Source: Galeruca laticollis
Lineage: Eukaryota > Arthropoda > Insecta > Coleoptera > Chrysomelidae
DNA length: 64,000 nucleotides
Direction: 5' to 3'
Assembly (NCBI GenBank): GCA_963921935.1
Contig: OY998175.1
Span: 230,942,122 to 231,006,121, forward strand
Made by a program: the position numbers and the translations under genes. Positions 34,070 to 46,489 of the stretch are shown piece by piece (the stretch's first letter is position 1; each line of letters starts with the position of its first letter). Under the pieces are notes generated by a model. That model saw only the letters and a program-made list of their open reading frames with translations, was not told the origin of the DNA and made no database searches.

Positions 34070-35440
34070 TTCTCAAATTTTTGATAAAACTGAAATATAC
34101 AAGTGAATTTTGGGACCTTGTATCTCGGAAATTAGCGGAAATTAAAATATGAAAATTTGACGGTACGTAAGTCAGTTCTTCTTCAATCTACAGAATATTT
34201 ATTTAAATTATTATGGGTAACGATTTTGGAAGTATAAACGATTTTATGAAGATATGACATGCATTAATGTTTGATAAATCTGAAATATGCAAGTGAAATT
34301 TGGGACCTTGTATCTCGGAAATTAGCGGAAATTAAAATGTGAAAATTTGACAGTTCGTAAGTCAGTTCTTCTTTAATCTACAGAATATTTATTTAAATTA
34401 TTATGGGTAACGATTTTGGAAGTATAAACAGTTTTATTAAGATATGACATGCATTAATGTTTGATAAATCTGAAATATGCAAGGGAAGTTTGGGACCTTG
34501 TATCTCGGAAATTAGCGGAAATTAAAATGTGAAAATTCGACAAATCGTAAGTCAGTTCTTCTTTAATCTACAGAATATTTATTTAAATTATTATGGGTAA
34601 CGATTTTGGAAGTATAAACAGTTTTATGAAGATATGACATGCATTAATGTTTGATAAATCTGAAATATGCAAGGGAAATTTGGGACCTTGTATCTCGGAA
34701 ATTAGCGGAAATTAAAATGTGAAAATTTGACAGTTCGTAAGTCAGTTCTTCTTAAATCTACAGAATATCTATTTAAATTATTATGGGTAACGATTTTGGA
34801 AGTATAAACGATTTTATGAAGATATGACATGCATTAATGTTTGATAAATCTGAAATATGCAAGTGTAATTTGGGACCTTGTAATTCGGAAATTAGCGGAA
34901 ATTAAAATGTGAAAATTTGACGGTTCGTAAGTCAGTTCTTCTTCAATCTACAGAATATTTATTTAAATTATTATGGGTAAAGATTTTGGAAGTATAAACA
35001 GTTTTATGAAGATATGACATGCATTAATGTTTGATAAATCTGAAATTTGCAAGGGAAATTTAGGACCTTGTATCTCGGAAATTAGCGGAAATTAAAATGT
35101 GAAAATTTGACAGTTCGTAAGTCAGTTCTTCTTCAATCTACAGAATATTCATTTAAATTATTATGGGTAACGATTTTGGAAGTATAAACAGTTTTATGAA
35201 GATATGACATGCATTAATGTTTGATAAATCTGAAATATGCAAGTGTAATTTGGGACCTTGTATCTCGGAAATTAGCGGAAATTAAGATGTGAAAATTTGA
35301 CGGGTCGTGAGTCAGTTCTTCACCAATCTACAGAATATTTATTTAAATTATTATGGGTAACGATTTTGGAGGTATAAACAGTTTTATGAGGATATGACAT
35401 GCTTTAATGTTTGACAATTCTGAAATATGCGGTTTTGGAA
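34070..35440 (+). repeat. 190-bp tandem satellite array, about seven units
   Basis: TGGGACCTTG occurs at 34111, 34301, 34491, 34681, 34871, 35061 (TAGG variant) and 35251, exactly 190 bp apart each time. Units differ by only a few bases, so the array is young or homogenised. No open reading frame. A diverged relative is found at 48920-50270 in the same intron. Confidence 0.95.
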
Positions 35441-35454
35441 ATATAAACAATTTA

Positions 35455-36188
35455 TATTTTTTTGTTTATTTCTCGGCATCGACTTACAAGTTCATTAGCG
35501 GTTACATAGTACACATTTCTTGATAAAAAATAAATTAACAGTTAGATGATAGATATTGAAATAAAAAACAAACATTGACGGTATTAATAGAATGAACAAC
35601 AAAAAACAGGTTTCTCATTAACGTTTAGTTCAGGTATAGTGTGTGACGGTAGTATGATTATATCTTATGTAACATATTTACACTTTTCAGAAAAGCTATA
35701 ACGATTGATGGGTATGAGGCATTTCTTAAGATTTCCTTAATATTTCGTGGGATATTGTAGGTCATTCGTTGTAGACCATACATCAGGCAATCGACTAGTA
35801 TGTGATGTACGCTAATGTATTCATCACAGAAATTGCAAAACGGACGACCTTCCCTTGTTATTAAGTATTCATGCGTACGTATATATGATGTGTCCTAGAC
35901 CTAGCTGGGTGATGATTACCTGGTTCCTTCTGTTTTCTGTTGGTATATGCCCAAGTCCGAAATTAGGTTTTAAGTGTTTTAATTTAGATTAGGATTCTTG
36001 TCAAGAAGTGGTCCAGCGTTTTATGATTTAGTCCTTGAAGTATGATTTCAAATTAGTTGATAAATTTCAAGCTAGACTGTTTTGATAAGTTGCTGCTTAT
36101 GCTTTCTCATCTGCTTACTCATTACCTTTGATACCCACATTAAAAGGGAACGAGAGCATCAATTTTAAATTCCCGCGAAGCGGGAACT
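35455..36188 (-). pseudogene. LINE-C (I/R1/Jockey-type) 3' fragment: RNase H end and C-terminal Cys/His tail
   Basis: From 36188 down, the minus strand reads the end of RNase H (VGIKGNE, stop, ADEKA), then LGHIPTENRRNQVIITQLGLGH and, after a frame change, the Cys/His tail FCNFCDEYISVHHILVDC. This order is standard at the C-terminus of RNase H-bearing LINE ORF2s. A 3' UTR follows, with an A-rich end at about 35455. The 5' side is cut by the hAT insertion. Confidence 0.7.
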
Positions 36189-36196
36189 GTTTATAC

Positions 36197-38753
36197 CAGT
36201 GGTCGCCAACCTGTCGATCGCGAGCTACCTGTAGCTCGCGGAGGCAATTCTGGTAGCTCTCACAACGACTTCAATTTAAAAAATACAAACTGCAAAAATC
36301 AGAGAAGCTTCCGAAAATTCCAAAAAAAATCTAATTGTCATAATATTAAACATAAACAGCGGCAACGTTGCGGTGAGCGATCTGCCATCAAACTAGAATC
36401 GGTTAGAACCGACCAGCCAGACCAGCGCATAAGTGTTCGAGAACGATCAGGGTTGCTTTGAACGGGATTAATACACACGGCGCGGCGACATTGCGCTTAG
36501 TTTAAAACTGAACGCGTAACCAACGTCCAGCGGTTGGGTTAGTAGAGAACAACAAAATATAATATTATGGCAAGCAGTTGTAAGAAGGTAAATACATACC
36601 ACTTTCATTCGGAATGGGAAGAACCTTACTTTTTTACAGAAGTTGAAGATAAAAATGTGTGTTTGTTATGTAATACTTCGGTCTCCGTTGCTAAAGAAGG
36701 AAATATTGTAAGATATCATGAAACTGTCCATTCTAATTTTGAAAAATCATTCCCACTACATTCTGCCGCCAGAAAGGAGAAACTGAAACAGTTAATTGGA
36801 CAACAATCAATATTTTTAAGAATAGTGGACAAAAATAAGGCTGCAACTGAAGCAGATAATTGCACCAAAAAAGAAACCTTATGAAGACGGGGAAATGATA
36901 AAACAGGCGTTTTTAGAAATTGCTGATTCGTTATTTTCTAACTTTAGAAATAAAGACGAGATAGTTTCAGCTATAAAATCTATGCAACTTGCTGCTAATA
37001 CAGTGATGAGACGTGTAGAAGTAATGAGCAATGATATTTTTTTACAGTTAAGAACCGAGTTAGATAACTGTGTTTATTTTTCACTTCAACTGGATGAATC
37101 AACAGATGTCGTTGACACTGCCCTGATGGCTGTGTTCGTCAGGATGGTTTTTAGTGATTTTACGATTAAAGAAGATCTTTTGAAGTTTCTTCCACTGCAA
37201 AGACACACGACTGGACAGGAGTTGATTTTTCATTTAACAAATACTATTTCTTCCGAGAAAATTGAGAAAATTCCAATATCGAAAATGGTAGGCTTGACAA
37301 CCGATGGCGCTTCAGCTATGGTGTGTTGTGATAAGGGTCTGGTGGCATTATGTCGTAAAGATTAACCTTTTCCGCAATTTGTCTGTTACCACTTCATCAT
37401 CCATCAGCAAGCATTATGTGGAGATTTCCTGAAACTAAACAACGTTATGAAACTGGTGGTAAAAATTATGAACAAGATAAGAGCTCAAGTATTACAAAGA
37501 AGATTATTCAGAACCCAATACGGGGACCTACTCCTTCACTCTGAAGTCCGATCGTTAAGTAGAGGCGGGTTCTGAAACGTTTTAATGATGTCCTATCTGG
37601 CATAGTTCAATTTCTCAAACAACGCGATGAACCGACTCCGGAACTAGAAAATTCAATCTGGCTTAGAGATTTTGGTTTTCTCGTGGACATTACAAAGAAA
37701 TTAAACGTACTTAATTTGCAGCTTCAGGGGAGAGATAAAGAACAAGCGGAAATGATTTCTGATATAAAAGTATCTATCAAAAAGCTGCAGTTTTGGGAAC
37801 AAAACCTAATTAACAGCGATGCAAAGCATTTTCCTATTCTTTCAGAAAAAATATCTCAAAATCCATTAGAACCCTATGACAACAAATATCATGTAGAAAT
37901 AGTTTCTACCCTGAAGAATAACTTCAACAATCGTTTTAAGGATTTCAACGAAATGGCTTTAGTAGCGCAGTTTGTTGTTTCACTCTCTATGGAAATTGAT
38001 ATCCAACAGTTTGCAACTTGTGTTATGCAGAACTTTGGCGAAGACATCACTGCAACAGAAATGGAAGTAATTGAGTTTCAATATGATTTAGCCTTGAAAT
38101 CGTTAGTCTCAAGTACCAAATGTATCTGGCCTATTGTAAGTAAAGACAAATATTCAGTTCTATGCCGTGTTGCCTTGAAAATGAAACATTATTCAGTTCA
38201 ACGTATTTGTGGGAATCTACTTTTTCCAATATGAAGTTTATTAAGTACAAATATCGCAATCGACTTACAGATGAACATTTGAATAATTGTATTCGAATGG
38301 CTGTATCAAATTATACTGCAAACATTACAATAATTATCGATAAGTCTGAGTGTCAACCTTCTCATTGAACGTGCTTTTTTATTTTCCAATGTTTATGTTC
38401 ATGATAGTGCGTTACTCTTTGTTGTTATTATTAACTATTTATAAATCTTACGTGACATACCGTTGTGGCTGGATAAAAGTTTGTGTTTATTTTTCAAACA
38501 CCTTCGTTTGGTGGGTAGGAATGTAGCTATGAACAAGTACGTACTAGTAATATTAGTTATTTTGTTATTAGTTCATTATTAGTACCTATGTATTATTTAT
38601 TACCAGTTAAATAGTAAAATAAATACATATAATGATAAATTAACTGTGGATTATTTCATTTACGTTGCGTTACGTGGCTTCCGTGTGGGTAGCTCGCTGT
38701 TTATTCCAAAATTAACAAAGTAGCACAACACATTGAGAGGTTGGCGACCACTG
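36197..38753 (+). mobile_element. hAT DNA transposon with intact TIRs and 8-bp TSD
   Basis: The ends are CAGTGGTCGCCAACCT and its exact inverse AGGTTGGCGACCACTG. The 8-bp duplication GTTTATAC lies at 36189-36196 and 38754-38761. CAGNG termini and 8-bp TSDs are hAT hallmarks. Length is 2,557 bp. The internal gene is broken, so the copy is not autonomous but could in principle be mobilised in trans. It is inserted in the LINE-C fragment. Confidence 0.95.
36567..38368 (+). pseudogene. hAT transposase (GTF2IRD2/ZBED-like), broken
   Basis: The N-terminus has a BED-like zinc finger (CLLCNTSVSVAKEG with a following HETVH). A frameshift near 36840-36870 leads to the RNase H-like core: CVYFSLQLDESTDV (first Asp), MVGLTTDGASAM (second Asp). 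A TAA at 37363-37365 and a deletion/frameshift near 37500-37580 follow. The C-terminal dimerisation region is seen at 38180-38300 after another frame change (STFSNMKFIKYKYRNRLTDE). The style is that of domesticated vertebrate GTF2IRD2/FAM200-type relatives of hAT. Confidence 0.88.
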
Positions 38754-38761
38754 GTTTATAC

Positions 38762-41700
38762 CAACGTGTAAAGAAAAAAAATTGGAGGAAAACAATATAG
38801 GAAAAAAATCGTGATCCACCTACCTACCTCCCCCCCCCTTATAAACTGTTTGAGATATCGAATTTTCATATATCAGGGGCACACCTATGACATTTTCGGC
38901 TTTTCGGCTAAAGAAAAAAAATATGACCCCTTTATCACCCCCTTCGGAGGAGTTGTTAACGGGGGAAAACGTCTCCTTTATTATTAAATGGTGCTAGCAA
39001 GAAAATAAAAATTGTATCTAAAAGAGAAAAATACGACTGATACATAGGGCTAATAAATAGATTTTTTGATTTGAAGATTTATACAGGGAAAAATTAAAGA
39101 GTATTTTTGCAATTTTCAAATTTCCAGAAACGAATATCCTTGCGTAAGAGATCAGGTCAAACCCTCTTCAAAAATATATAACAAAACTTGCCAACCCCCA
39201 TTTTTGGGGGGTCTAGAGAGTCTAGAGACTTTTTTCAACTTTGGTACTTGGGGCTTTTTTGCTATAAACGATAGCGAAAAACTGTTACGTACGTTTCAAA
39301 GAGAATCACTTGTCACGTACGTAGAACACATGAAAAGTGGGGGTTAATGAGGAGAGATACAAGAAAAAATTCACAAGTAAATTTAAAAAAAATTGTTTTG
39401 GGAATTTCGGGTTATAAATATGTTGGGGCCACTTGTCACTTCAAGCCCTTTACGATGATACACGGGGGCACCCCTGCCCCTTTTTTATGGGGGTCCATCA
39501 TTCGCTAAATATTTATGCTGGAATCGTGATTTCCGGGGGATTTTCCGGATTTGGAGTGCCTATAGGCGTCATGGGCTGGAAATATTTTTAGCCCCCCCTC
39601 AATGAGCCTCCCAGCAGTGAACTGGTGAACTTGGAAGTTCGAGATGATATTTTTAGGCATATGCGCATTCGGTATATAGCTACGGTGGTCGAAAAAAAAA
39701 TTTAACCTTAAAATTTAGCGCCCTCTTTTTCCACAAAATGTTCAAAATAAATATATCAATCGGTAGAGAAAAAAATTAGAATTTTTCTGAGTATATACAG
39801 GGTTGTGGATAAATTTTTTCGTAATTTTTGAACATTGAATTTTCGGAATTTTTAGGCAAAATATACTACTTTTATACGGGCTAAAAAATTTCTATGTACG
39901 TGTCTAATCGCTCTCTACATTTTTTGTCCCTAGCATTTTTCGATATTTCGCAAAAAAAATTATTTGTCCGTTACTTTCAATGTAGTTATAGGGGCAAGCT
40001 TTGTCCATAGGGGGCACATTTTTCCTGTGAATTACCCATGATGGACTATCACAACACACCATAAGGTACACGGCCAAAAATTTTTGTAATCATATTTGCC
40101 CCCCTTGACCCCCCTCAGATTTTTTATGGGCTTAATTACTACGCCAATGTTCATAATTTTTGATTCTCTACACAACAGTTTTTTAATTTTTCTTCTACGA
40201 TTTTTCCTTCCACTTCAAAAACCCAGCTCATATTGTCTTTTAACAAGATGTCAGAACCGGCTTTATAGGGCAAATTTTCAAAATGCTCCGATTAATACGA
40301 AATTTAGTACGAGGATATAAATTTTGCCCAAGAACACGGTCCCGACATTAAAAATTCTCTATAACGAATTTTTAGCTGTCAAAACGTAACTTGAAATTTT
40401 CGCCAGGACCCATCAAGGGGGGGGGGGTCGGTAACTTCTATGCTGCGATTGGGATGAGAATCTAGGTGTAAGCAAGCAAATGCGATTGTTAATAACAGCG
40501 TAAGCAGTATAAGCAGTTTGTAATTATGCGGTGAGCAGCAGAAAAAAAAATATTCATCACAGTAGTAAACGGGATATAATTATCTTCGTGGTAGGGACGG
40601 TCAATCATGATAGGTGGGAAAATGCTACCAGACCAGTTTATAAAAAAAACTAATGAACATAGATCAGATTATCAATCAACCCGTGGTTGAAAATCTTATT
40701 ATTGTAAGAGAAAATATATTTTTCTAAAAAAATGGGTGACCTCAAGAAAAGTTACTCCCGGCTGACGGTTGGGCAGCTGGTGGCAAAAGCATCTGCTCCG
40801 CCCCGCAACCAGTTTTAAATTTCAAATTATCAGTTAAAATTATTCTAAAATTTGGTCGGAAGATAGGACAGCGGTTACTCAACAACTATGTCTTAGAATA
40901 GATAATCGATAAGCCTATGGAATTGGGCTCAGACTTGTTGAAAATCTTGTTAGTTATTTACTAAAGCTTAACAAAAAAAAATTGAATGGAACTGAAACAA
41001 AATTACTACCGGCTGAAAGTGGAACAGCTGGTGGCAACACCTCTGCTCCGCCCCACAATCAGTTTTAAATTTTTTTAACTATCAGCGAGCTAATACTGTA
41101 TAGCAGAGAAATTAATTCCGGAATAAAAAAATTAAATATCACAGTCGCAATAAGTTCGTGATTGAATCCTGATATGCATTATATATTTTAAATTCAACCG
41201 CGCAACGTTGACATTTTCACCTCGTCAAAGTTTTGTACCGAGTGTGTGTAAATTATCGTACCATTAAGACATTCACTGCGCGCCAGAGTACAACGGTGTG
41301 TGATTGAAGCGGCATCGCCATACAACGCCGGCCGGTTAATCTCTGAGAGGAATGAGTAAAAGGTGAAATGTCAGCCTTTAATTAATTACTATTAATGAAA
41401 ATTACAGTTCACTTCAATTGAAATTTAAAACAGAAATTGCTATCGTCCCGAACACAATAGACAACATTTCTCCCGGCTGAAACACACAGTCAGTTTTCTA
41501 TTTCCAATTATCGATCAAAATTTAAAATGTATTTGGGTAATTAGGGACAGGGCAATAGGTATAACAATCTAAATCTGAAAATTAAAATCAAAATGCTATT
41601 TCAATGTACTGAACGTTCAGTCACGAATTCCACAAGAACGATGTAAAGAAAACAATAATGAAAACTGTAAATAAATTTTCTTATAGCTTCAAAAAAACCC

Positions 41701-41952
41701 GGCTTCCAAAAATACGGTACTAAATTTCTAAATATTAAAACTACTAAATCGTTTACGGAAATCCAATATAAAACTTTTAAAACTGAACATAATATTTTAT
41801 TTGGTTTTCTAGAATAATTTTTCACTTACTGCTGCCTCACGCCGTCTTTAGTAATGAAAATTACTTACTCAGAAAGTCTGGGACGGTCGGGCACTATCAA
41901 TTCACTTGACTTTAAAAATGATCAATTTAACAAACTTTTAGCATCAGCTTCG
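38762..41952. other. Intronic DNA without genes; G/C homopolymers and a three-copy motif
   Basis: No coding potential recognised. 38830-38839 is a C-run and 40420-40430 a G-run, bounding about 1.6 kb that is unusually rich in GGGG/CCCC runs compared with the rest of the window. A diverged motif occurs three times (40751-40830, 41001-41085, 41465-41515). None of this matches a TE family I can name. Confidence 0.5.
40751..41515 (+). repeat. Three diverged copies of a CCGGCTGA...CAGTTTT motif
   Basis: Copy 1 (40751-40830) and copy 2 (41001-41085) share CCGGCTGA, CAGCTGGTGGCAA, CTGCTCCGCCCC and CAGTTTTAAAT in order. Copy 3 (41465-41515) keeps only CCCGGCTGA and CAGTTTT. Spacing is about 250 then 460 bp. 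Confidence 0.65.
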
Positions 41953-42224
41953 GTAAGTAAGTAATGTTTATTTATTTTGAAAGAAAGAAAAAAATTTTTA
42001 CAATTACAGTTACGAATCAAATATGCATAAATAAACATAAATAATCACAGAAGCTCTAATAGGAAAGAACCTGAGCTTGTGTGTGATGCATTTATGTGTG
42101 CAGCTATGTTCAATCTATACATAAGTTCTAAAATCTAATATTTAAAATAAACGTAAAGTTTAATATTTATAATCTAAACCAAAATCTAGAGTAGAAAAAA
42201 TAACTGTAATATAGAGGTAAGTAT

Positions 42225-43734
42225 CTTTCAGAGATTATTTACTATATTTCTAAATATGTGTCGCTCTTTACTAAGAATCCATTTCTTAATTTTTATTCTG
42301 AATATATGTAATTTTTTTATTTGTTTCAGAGAATGTGGAATTAAGTTGTATAGTTTTGCTCCTATGTAATCAAAGAATCGCCGTTTAATATTTTTTTCGC
42401 ATTTGGGTATTTTTACAATATTTTGGTCTCTAGTCCGCGTATTGTATTGATGTTCAATTTCTTCTAATTCTATTTTCCTGTTAAAAATAGCTAGAAGTAT
42501 TCGTTGACAGTGAAGCTGTCTTATATCAAGATTTTTGCTGATATCAAACAGGCGATCGCTAGAGAAGGTGCGCTTTTTACCATGGATTATTTTCAGTATC
42601 CACTTTTATAAAATATTGATTTTTTCTAGATGGTTATCATACACACCTCCCCAACCCAGGATGCCATAGGATAACTGTGACTGAACGAGTGCAAAATACA
42701 CTGTTTTTAGATGAGGTATGCTTAAAAATCCTTTTAGAAATTTAAACCTACTAATGAGACCTCTTAATTTCTTTGCAATATTATTTATTTGCAGATCCCA
42801 ACGAAGAGTCTTATCGATGATTATCCCAAGATATTTAGCATATTGCGCCTCTGGTATTTCCGTCATATCGTCGATTTTGAGATTTCCCATGTTAGGCCGG
42901 GTACTCGAGTAGGATGCAAATGGCAAATAGTAGGTTTTGTCGATGTTGAGGGTAAGTTTATTACAGACAAACCATTTTTTAATCAAAGAGAAATCGGTTT
43001 CAGCCATTCGTTTTAGATTTGCCCAAGAGTCTGATTTGTAGAATATCACAGTGTCATCAGCGAAACTCGTTATTGTGCCCTTCAAGTCCATATTCAATAA
43101 ACTATTTATATAAATTGTAAACAAAAGCGGTCCGAGTACAGAACCTTGTGGTACCCCATAGGTTACTGTCCTCGGTTCACTGATGACATCGCCGATTTTT
43201 ACCTGTTGCTGTCGGTCTTTCAGGTAACTGATTAACAAGTGGAAGATTTTGTCCATATTTCTGCAACTTATACAATAGTATGTCGTGCGATACAGTATCG
43301 AAGGCTTTAGATAGGTCAACGAATATAGCTAAAGCGGGTGTTTTTGAGTCAACAGCCTCATAAACTTTTTTTGTAAGAGAACAAATAGCATCTTCTGTTG
43401 ATTTGCCTTCTCTAAAGCCGAACTGATTGTCTGAGATTACGTGATATTTATTTAGGAATTTTACGATTCGGCTTTTTAGTATTTTTCCGATGATTTTTGA
43501 CACCGAAGAGATCAAAGATATTGGACGGTAATTTCCTACTTCTAATTTAGATCCTGACTTAAATAAAGGTTTTATCATACCAGTTTTCAGGCACTTAGGA
43601 TAATAACCTTTGTAAAAGCATATATTTATTATAGGAGACAGAGGTTTACATATTAAATATGATAATACTTTCAAAGTCTCCGCTCGCAAACCATCAACAC
43701 CTGGAGATTTTTTATTTTTTAGTGATTTTATCAT
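42225..43734 (-). pseudogene. LINE-B copy 2 ORF2, reverse transcriptase and C-terminus
   Basis: RT begins at SLKNKKSPGVDGLRAETL and continues RPISLISSVSKI, DNQFGFREGKSTEDAI, FVDLSKAFDTVSHDILL; a frameshift near 43200-43280 follows; then GVPQGSVLGPLLFTIYI and the intact FADDTVIFY. The thumb is LRWDLQINN and YGILGWGG. A TAA at 42606-42608 interrupts the frame, which then continues to a natural-looking stop near 42225 (ERHIFRNIVNNL). All catalytic Asp residues are present. Confidence 0.88.
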
Positions 43735-45110
43735 ATTTTGTACTTCAACATAGTATTATATAGTTGAGAAATATGTTCGTTAAAATCTTCAGGTGCTTCT
43801 ATTCTGCCAGCGTAAACTTCTCCTACTGAACTAAAGAAATTATTGAATTCATTAACTATATCAGACTTTTCAGTTACAATTTCATTGTGTATATTGACTG
43901 CTGTTATTTTTGTTTCAAATTTAACCTTAACGCACAATTTATTAATACACGTCCACATATTTTGGGACGTATTTTGATTTTGTTCTGTCATTCGTTGTGT
44001 ATACTCCTTTTTGGATGTTTGAATTAACTCCATAAGTTTGTTTTTAAATGTTTTGTAATAATCTTTTAGGGCATCATCTGTGGGATTTTTCTTTAACTTT
44101 TTGTATAGTTGATTTTTTTGTGTAATTTCATTTAATAAATGTTTAGTCATCCAAGGTTTTTTAATTTTTTTAATTGCAGACATTTTCACAAGGGTATTTT
44201 TTTCAATACATGTATTTAGAGTAGATATAAAAGATTCAGTTATTTCATCTTTATCATTATTTATATTGATCATGTTCCAATTTTGTGCTTTCACCTCATT
44301 TCTCAAACTTTCGAAATTTATAAATTTTTTATATATAGGTAAACTTTTTACAGGTTGCTGAGAATTCGAAAACTTGAATGTTAAAACTATTGGATCATGA
44401 TCTGTTGGATCATACATAAGAATGATTGATTGTATTTTAGTGAATGTGGAAATTCCGTTTTTTACATAAAAGTGGTCTATGCAGGACCCACTCCGTCGCC
44501 TAGTTGTTTGGTTAATATATGAAACATAATCAAACGTATTTAATATTGTTTTATATTCATCTACATAATCGGCATTTTCGAGTAATAGATTAATATTATT
44601 ATCACCAGTAATAATGTGGGTTTTGAATTTACAATTCCCCAAATATTCATGAAGAGCGAAATTGAAATTGTCAGGGGAAGAGCTGGGAGATCTGTAGATT
44701 GAAGTTACTGTTATTTTTTCTTGTAAATTTGAAATTGTAAGCTCGATAGCATTTGAGGGTCCTAATGGTATTAGTTTGTAATCATAGTTATAGTGACTTT
44801 TAACATACACAATTACCCCATCGTTTTGGTTGAAATTTCCATTGTTGTATATAATATCGTATTCTGGAATGTTATATAATTCTAAATCATATACTACATA
44901 AGTTTCTGTAAATACGATTACATCAAGTTCACAATTTAATTCAGTTAACAGCAATAACATTTCATCATAGTTTTTTTGAATACTTCTATTTTTATGGAAT
45001 ACTTTAAATTGCGAGTTTTTTACATAATATGCATCACCAAAATCTGCGACACTATTTATTATTTTCGCGTTGATTGGTGCAATATCGTACTGAGCAATAT
45101 ATGGGTCCAT
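43731..45110 (-). pseudogene. LINE-B copy 2 ORF2, endonuclease domain
   Basis: It starts at an ATG (45110) about 95 nt after the ORF1 stop. The endonuclease motifs are VIVFTETYV, YNNGNFNQNDGVIVYVKS, SIYRSPSSSPDNF, ITGDNNINLL, GSCIDHFYVK and TDHDPIVL. The linker to RT (KKPWMTKHLLNEITQKNQLY, then FFSSVGEVY) is intact. A 1-nt frameshift at about 43735 separates it from RT, so ORF2 would be about 960 residues if uninterrupted. Confidence 0.88.
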
Positions 45111-45204
45111 TTTACAGATATATTCAACTAATAGAAATAAATTGAACTTTTAGTTATTATTGGTATTACTACTAGTGGATTTAGCTCGTAGCCCTTCTCT
45201 TAGG

Positions 45205-46014
45205 TTAATCGTTTTGGCGAGTAGGATTATTTTTTGTGTTCACTTTATATCGGTTACTTTTAGAATTTTCAGTTTTATTCACTTGTTTTTGTTGATTAGA
45301 TACCTCTTCTTCAGCTTTAGCTACAGATTCGATTTCAGTGGCAGTTGTTACAGCAATGGTTTCCCGTTCTTTTACTTCTCTAATAATTGACGGCGTATGT
45401 GGTGCACTATTCGATTTTGTTTTTTTCGAATTTATTTCTTCTTCTTGCAATTCATTGGCAGAATATCCCTTACCATCGATAAACAATTTCTTTCCCCTTA
45501 TGTAGCAATATAAGCTGCGGTTTTGTCGAGCCTTCTCCAGAAATAGTCTAAGTTTCTTATTATCTATCCGTTGATTGTAAGTAAGATCACTTGAAATTGA
45601 TACTCTGGTACCCTTCAATTTCTTGCAGTTTTTAAGGACTTCAAGTTTTTTGAGGAACGTAACAAATTCAACCTTGACTGCTGGGGTTGATGCTATCTTT
45701 AACTGGTACGCATTATTTAAATCAGAAATACCGATGTTAACCTCTAGCAACCTCTTTAACTCTTGACAAACATATTCCGGAGAAAAATCACTTTCACCCA
45801 ACCCAAATATAATAATATTATTCTTCTTTAGGCCTCTTTCTAGCACTTCTACTTTATTCGATGAAATGGTATTTTCTATTTCTAAATTCTTAACTGTTTG
45901 TTTAAAGTCCTCCACTCTTAAAGTTAATCTAACTTCACATGCTTCAATAACAGACTTTAATTCTACTCTATTCTTCTCGACCGCTTCACGTAATTTTTGT
46001 ATCTCAAATTCCAT
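45205..46014 (-). CDS. LINE-B copy 2 ORF1 protein, intact 269 codons
   Basis: An open frame from ATG 46014 to a stop at 45205. Residues about 1-65 form a coiled coil (KLREAVEKNRVELKSVIEA). An RRM-like domain follows at about 67-130 (KKNNIIIFGLGESDF), then a C-terminal domain (RIDNKKLRLFLEKARQN, RSLYCYIRGKKLFIDGKGYS) and a basic Ser/Thr/Lys tail. This domain order matches LINE ORF1 RNA chaperones of the L1/CR1 sort, which trimerise and bind LINE RNA. It is the least damaged LINE gene in the window. Confidence 0.8.
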   Translation of the reverse strand: MEFEIQKLREAVEKNRVELKSVIEACEVRLTLRVEDFKQTVKNLEIENTISSNKVEVLERGLKKNNIIIFGLGESDFSPEYVCQELKRLLEVNIGISDLNNAYQLKIASTPAVKVEFVTFLKKLEVLKNCKKLKGTRVSISSDLTYNQRIDNKKLRLFLEKARQNRSLYCYIRGKKLFIDGKGYSANELQEEEINSKKTKSNSAPHTPSIIREVKERETIAVTTATEIESVAKAEEEVSNQQKQVNKTENSKSNRYKVNTKNNPTRQND

Positions 46015-46489
46015 ACTATGAAATTCGAAGTAATAGTTTTAGCGTGTATGGTCTGCTTTAATATCTGTTTTTGTCTTTTTGTAAGAACCTAGTTAAATGA
46101 TTTGAGGTTATTATGAGAATGAATGATGTTTTTTGGAGTAAATACAGACTGAATCTTCTTAAATATTATTGCAGAATGAATGCAGTGTTATTATATTCAA
46201 TGTATGAGTAAATACCAAATTTTAAACATAGTATTTTACATACTACGCTGACTTTTTTGAGGGATTCACTATCTAAACACCAAACGTTAACGGTAGCCAC
46301 ACACAGTACTAGTACTTATACGGAAGAAGCTCTTTCTTTTCCCGAGAAAATGAACTGAAGTAGAAAACAAAAGTGTGACACGCGGTAGCAGATCGCACAA
46401 ATTTGCAAACGGCAGCAGACAGACAGAGAGAGCCAAAACGCTCGGTTTTTGGAATTTATAATTTAATTCCTACGTAAAATTTTTGGCGT

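Noticed and set aside
34070..35440. CRISPR-like array
   Set aside because: Repeats are 190 bp and contiguous, without distinct spacers, in a eukaryotic intron.
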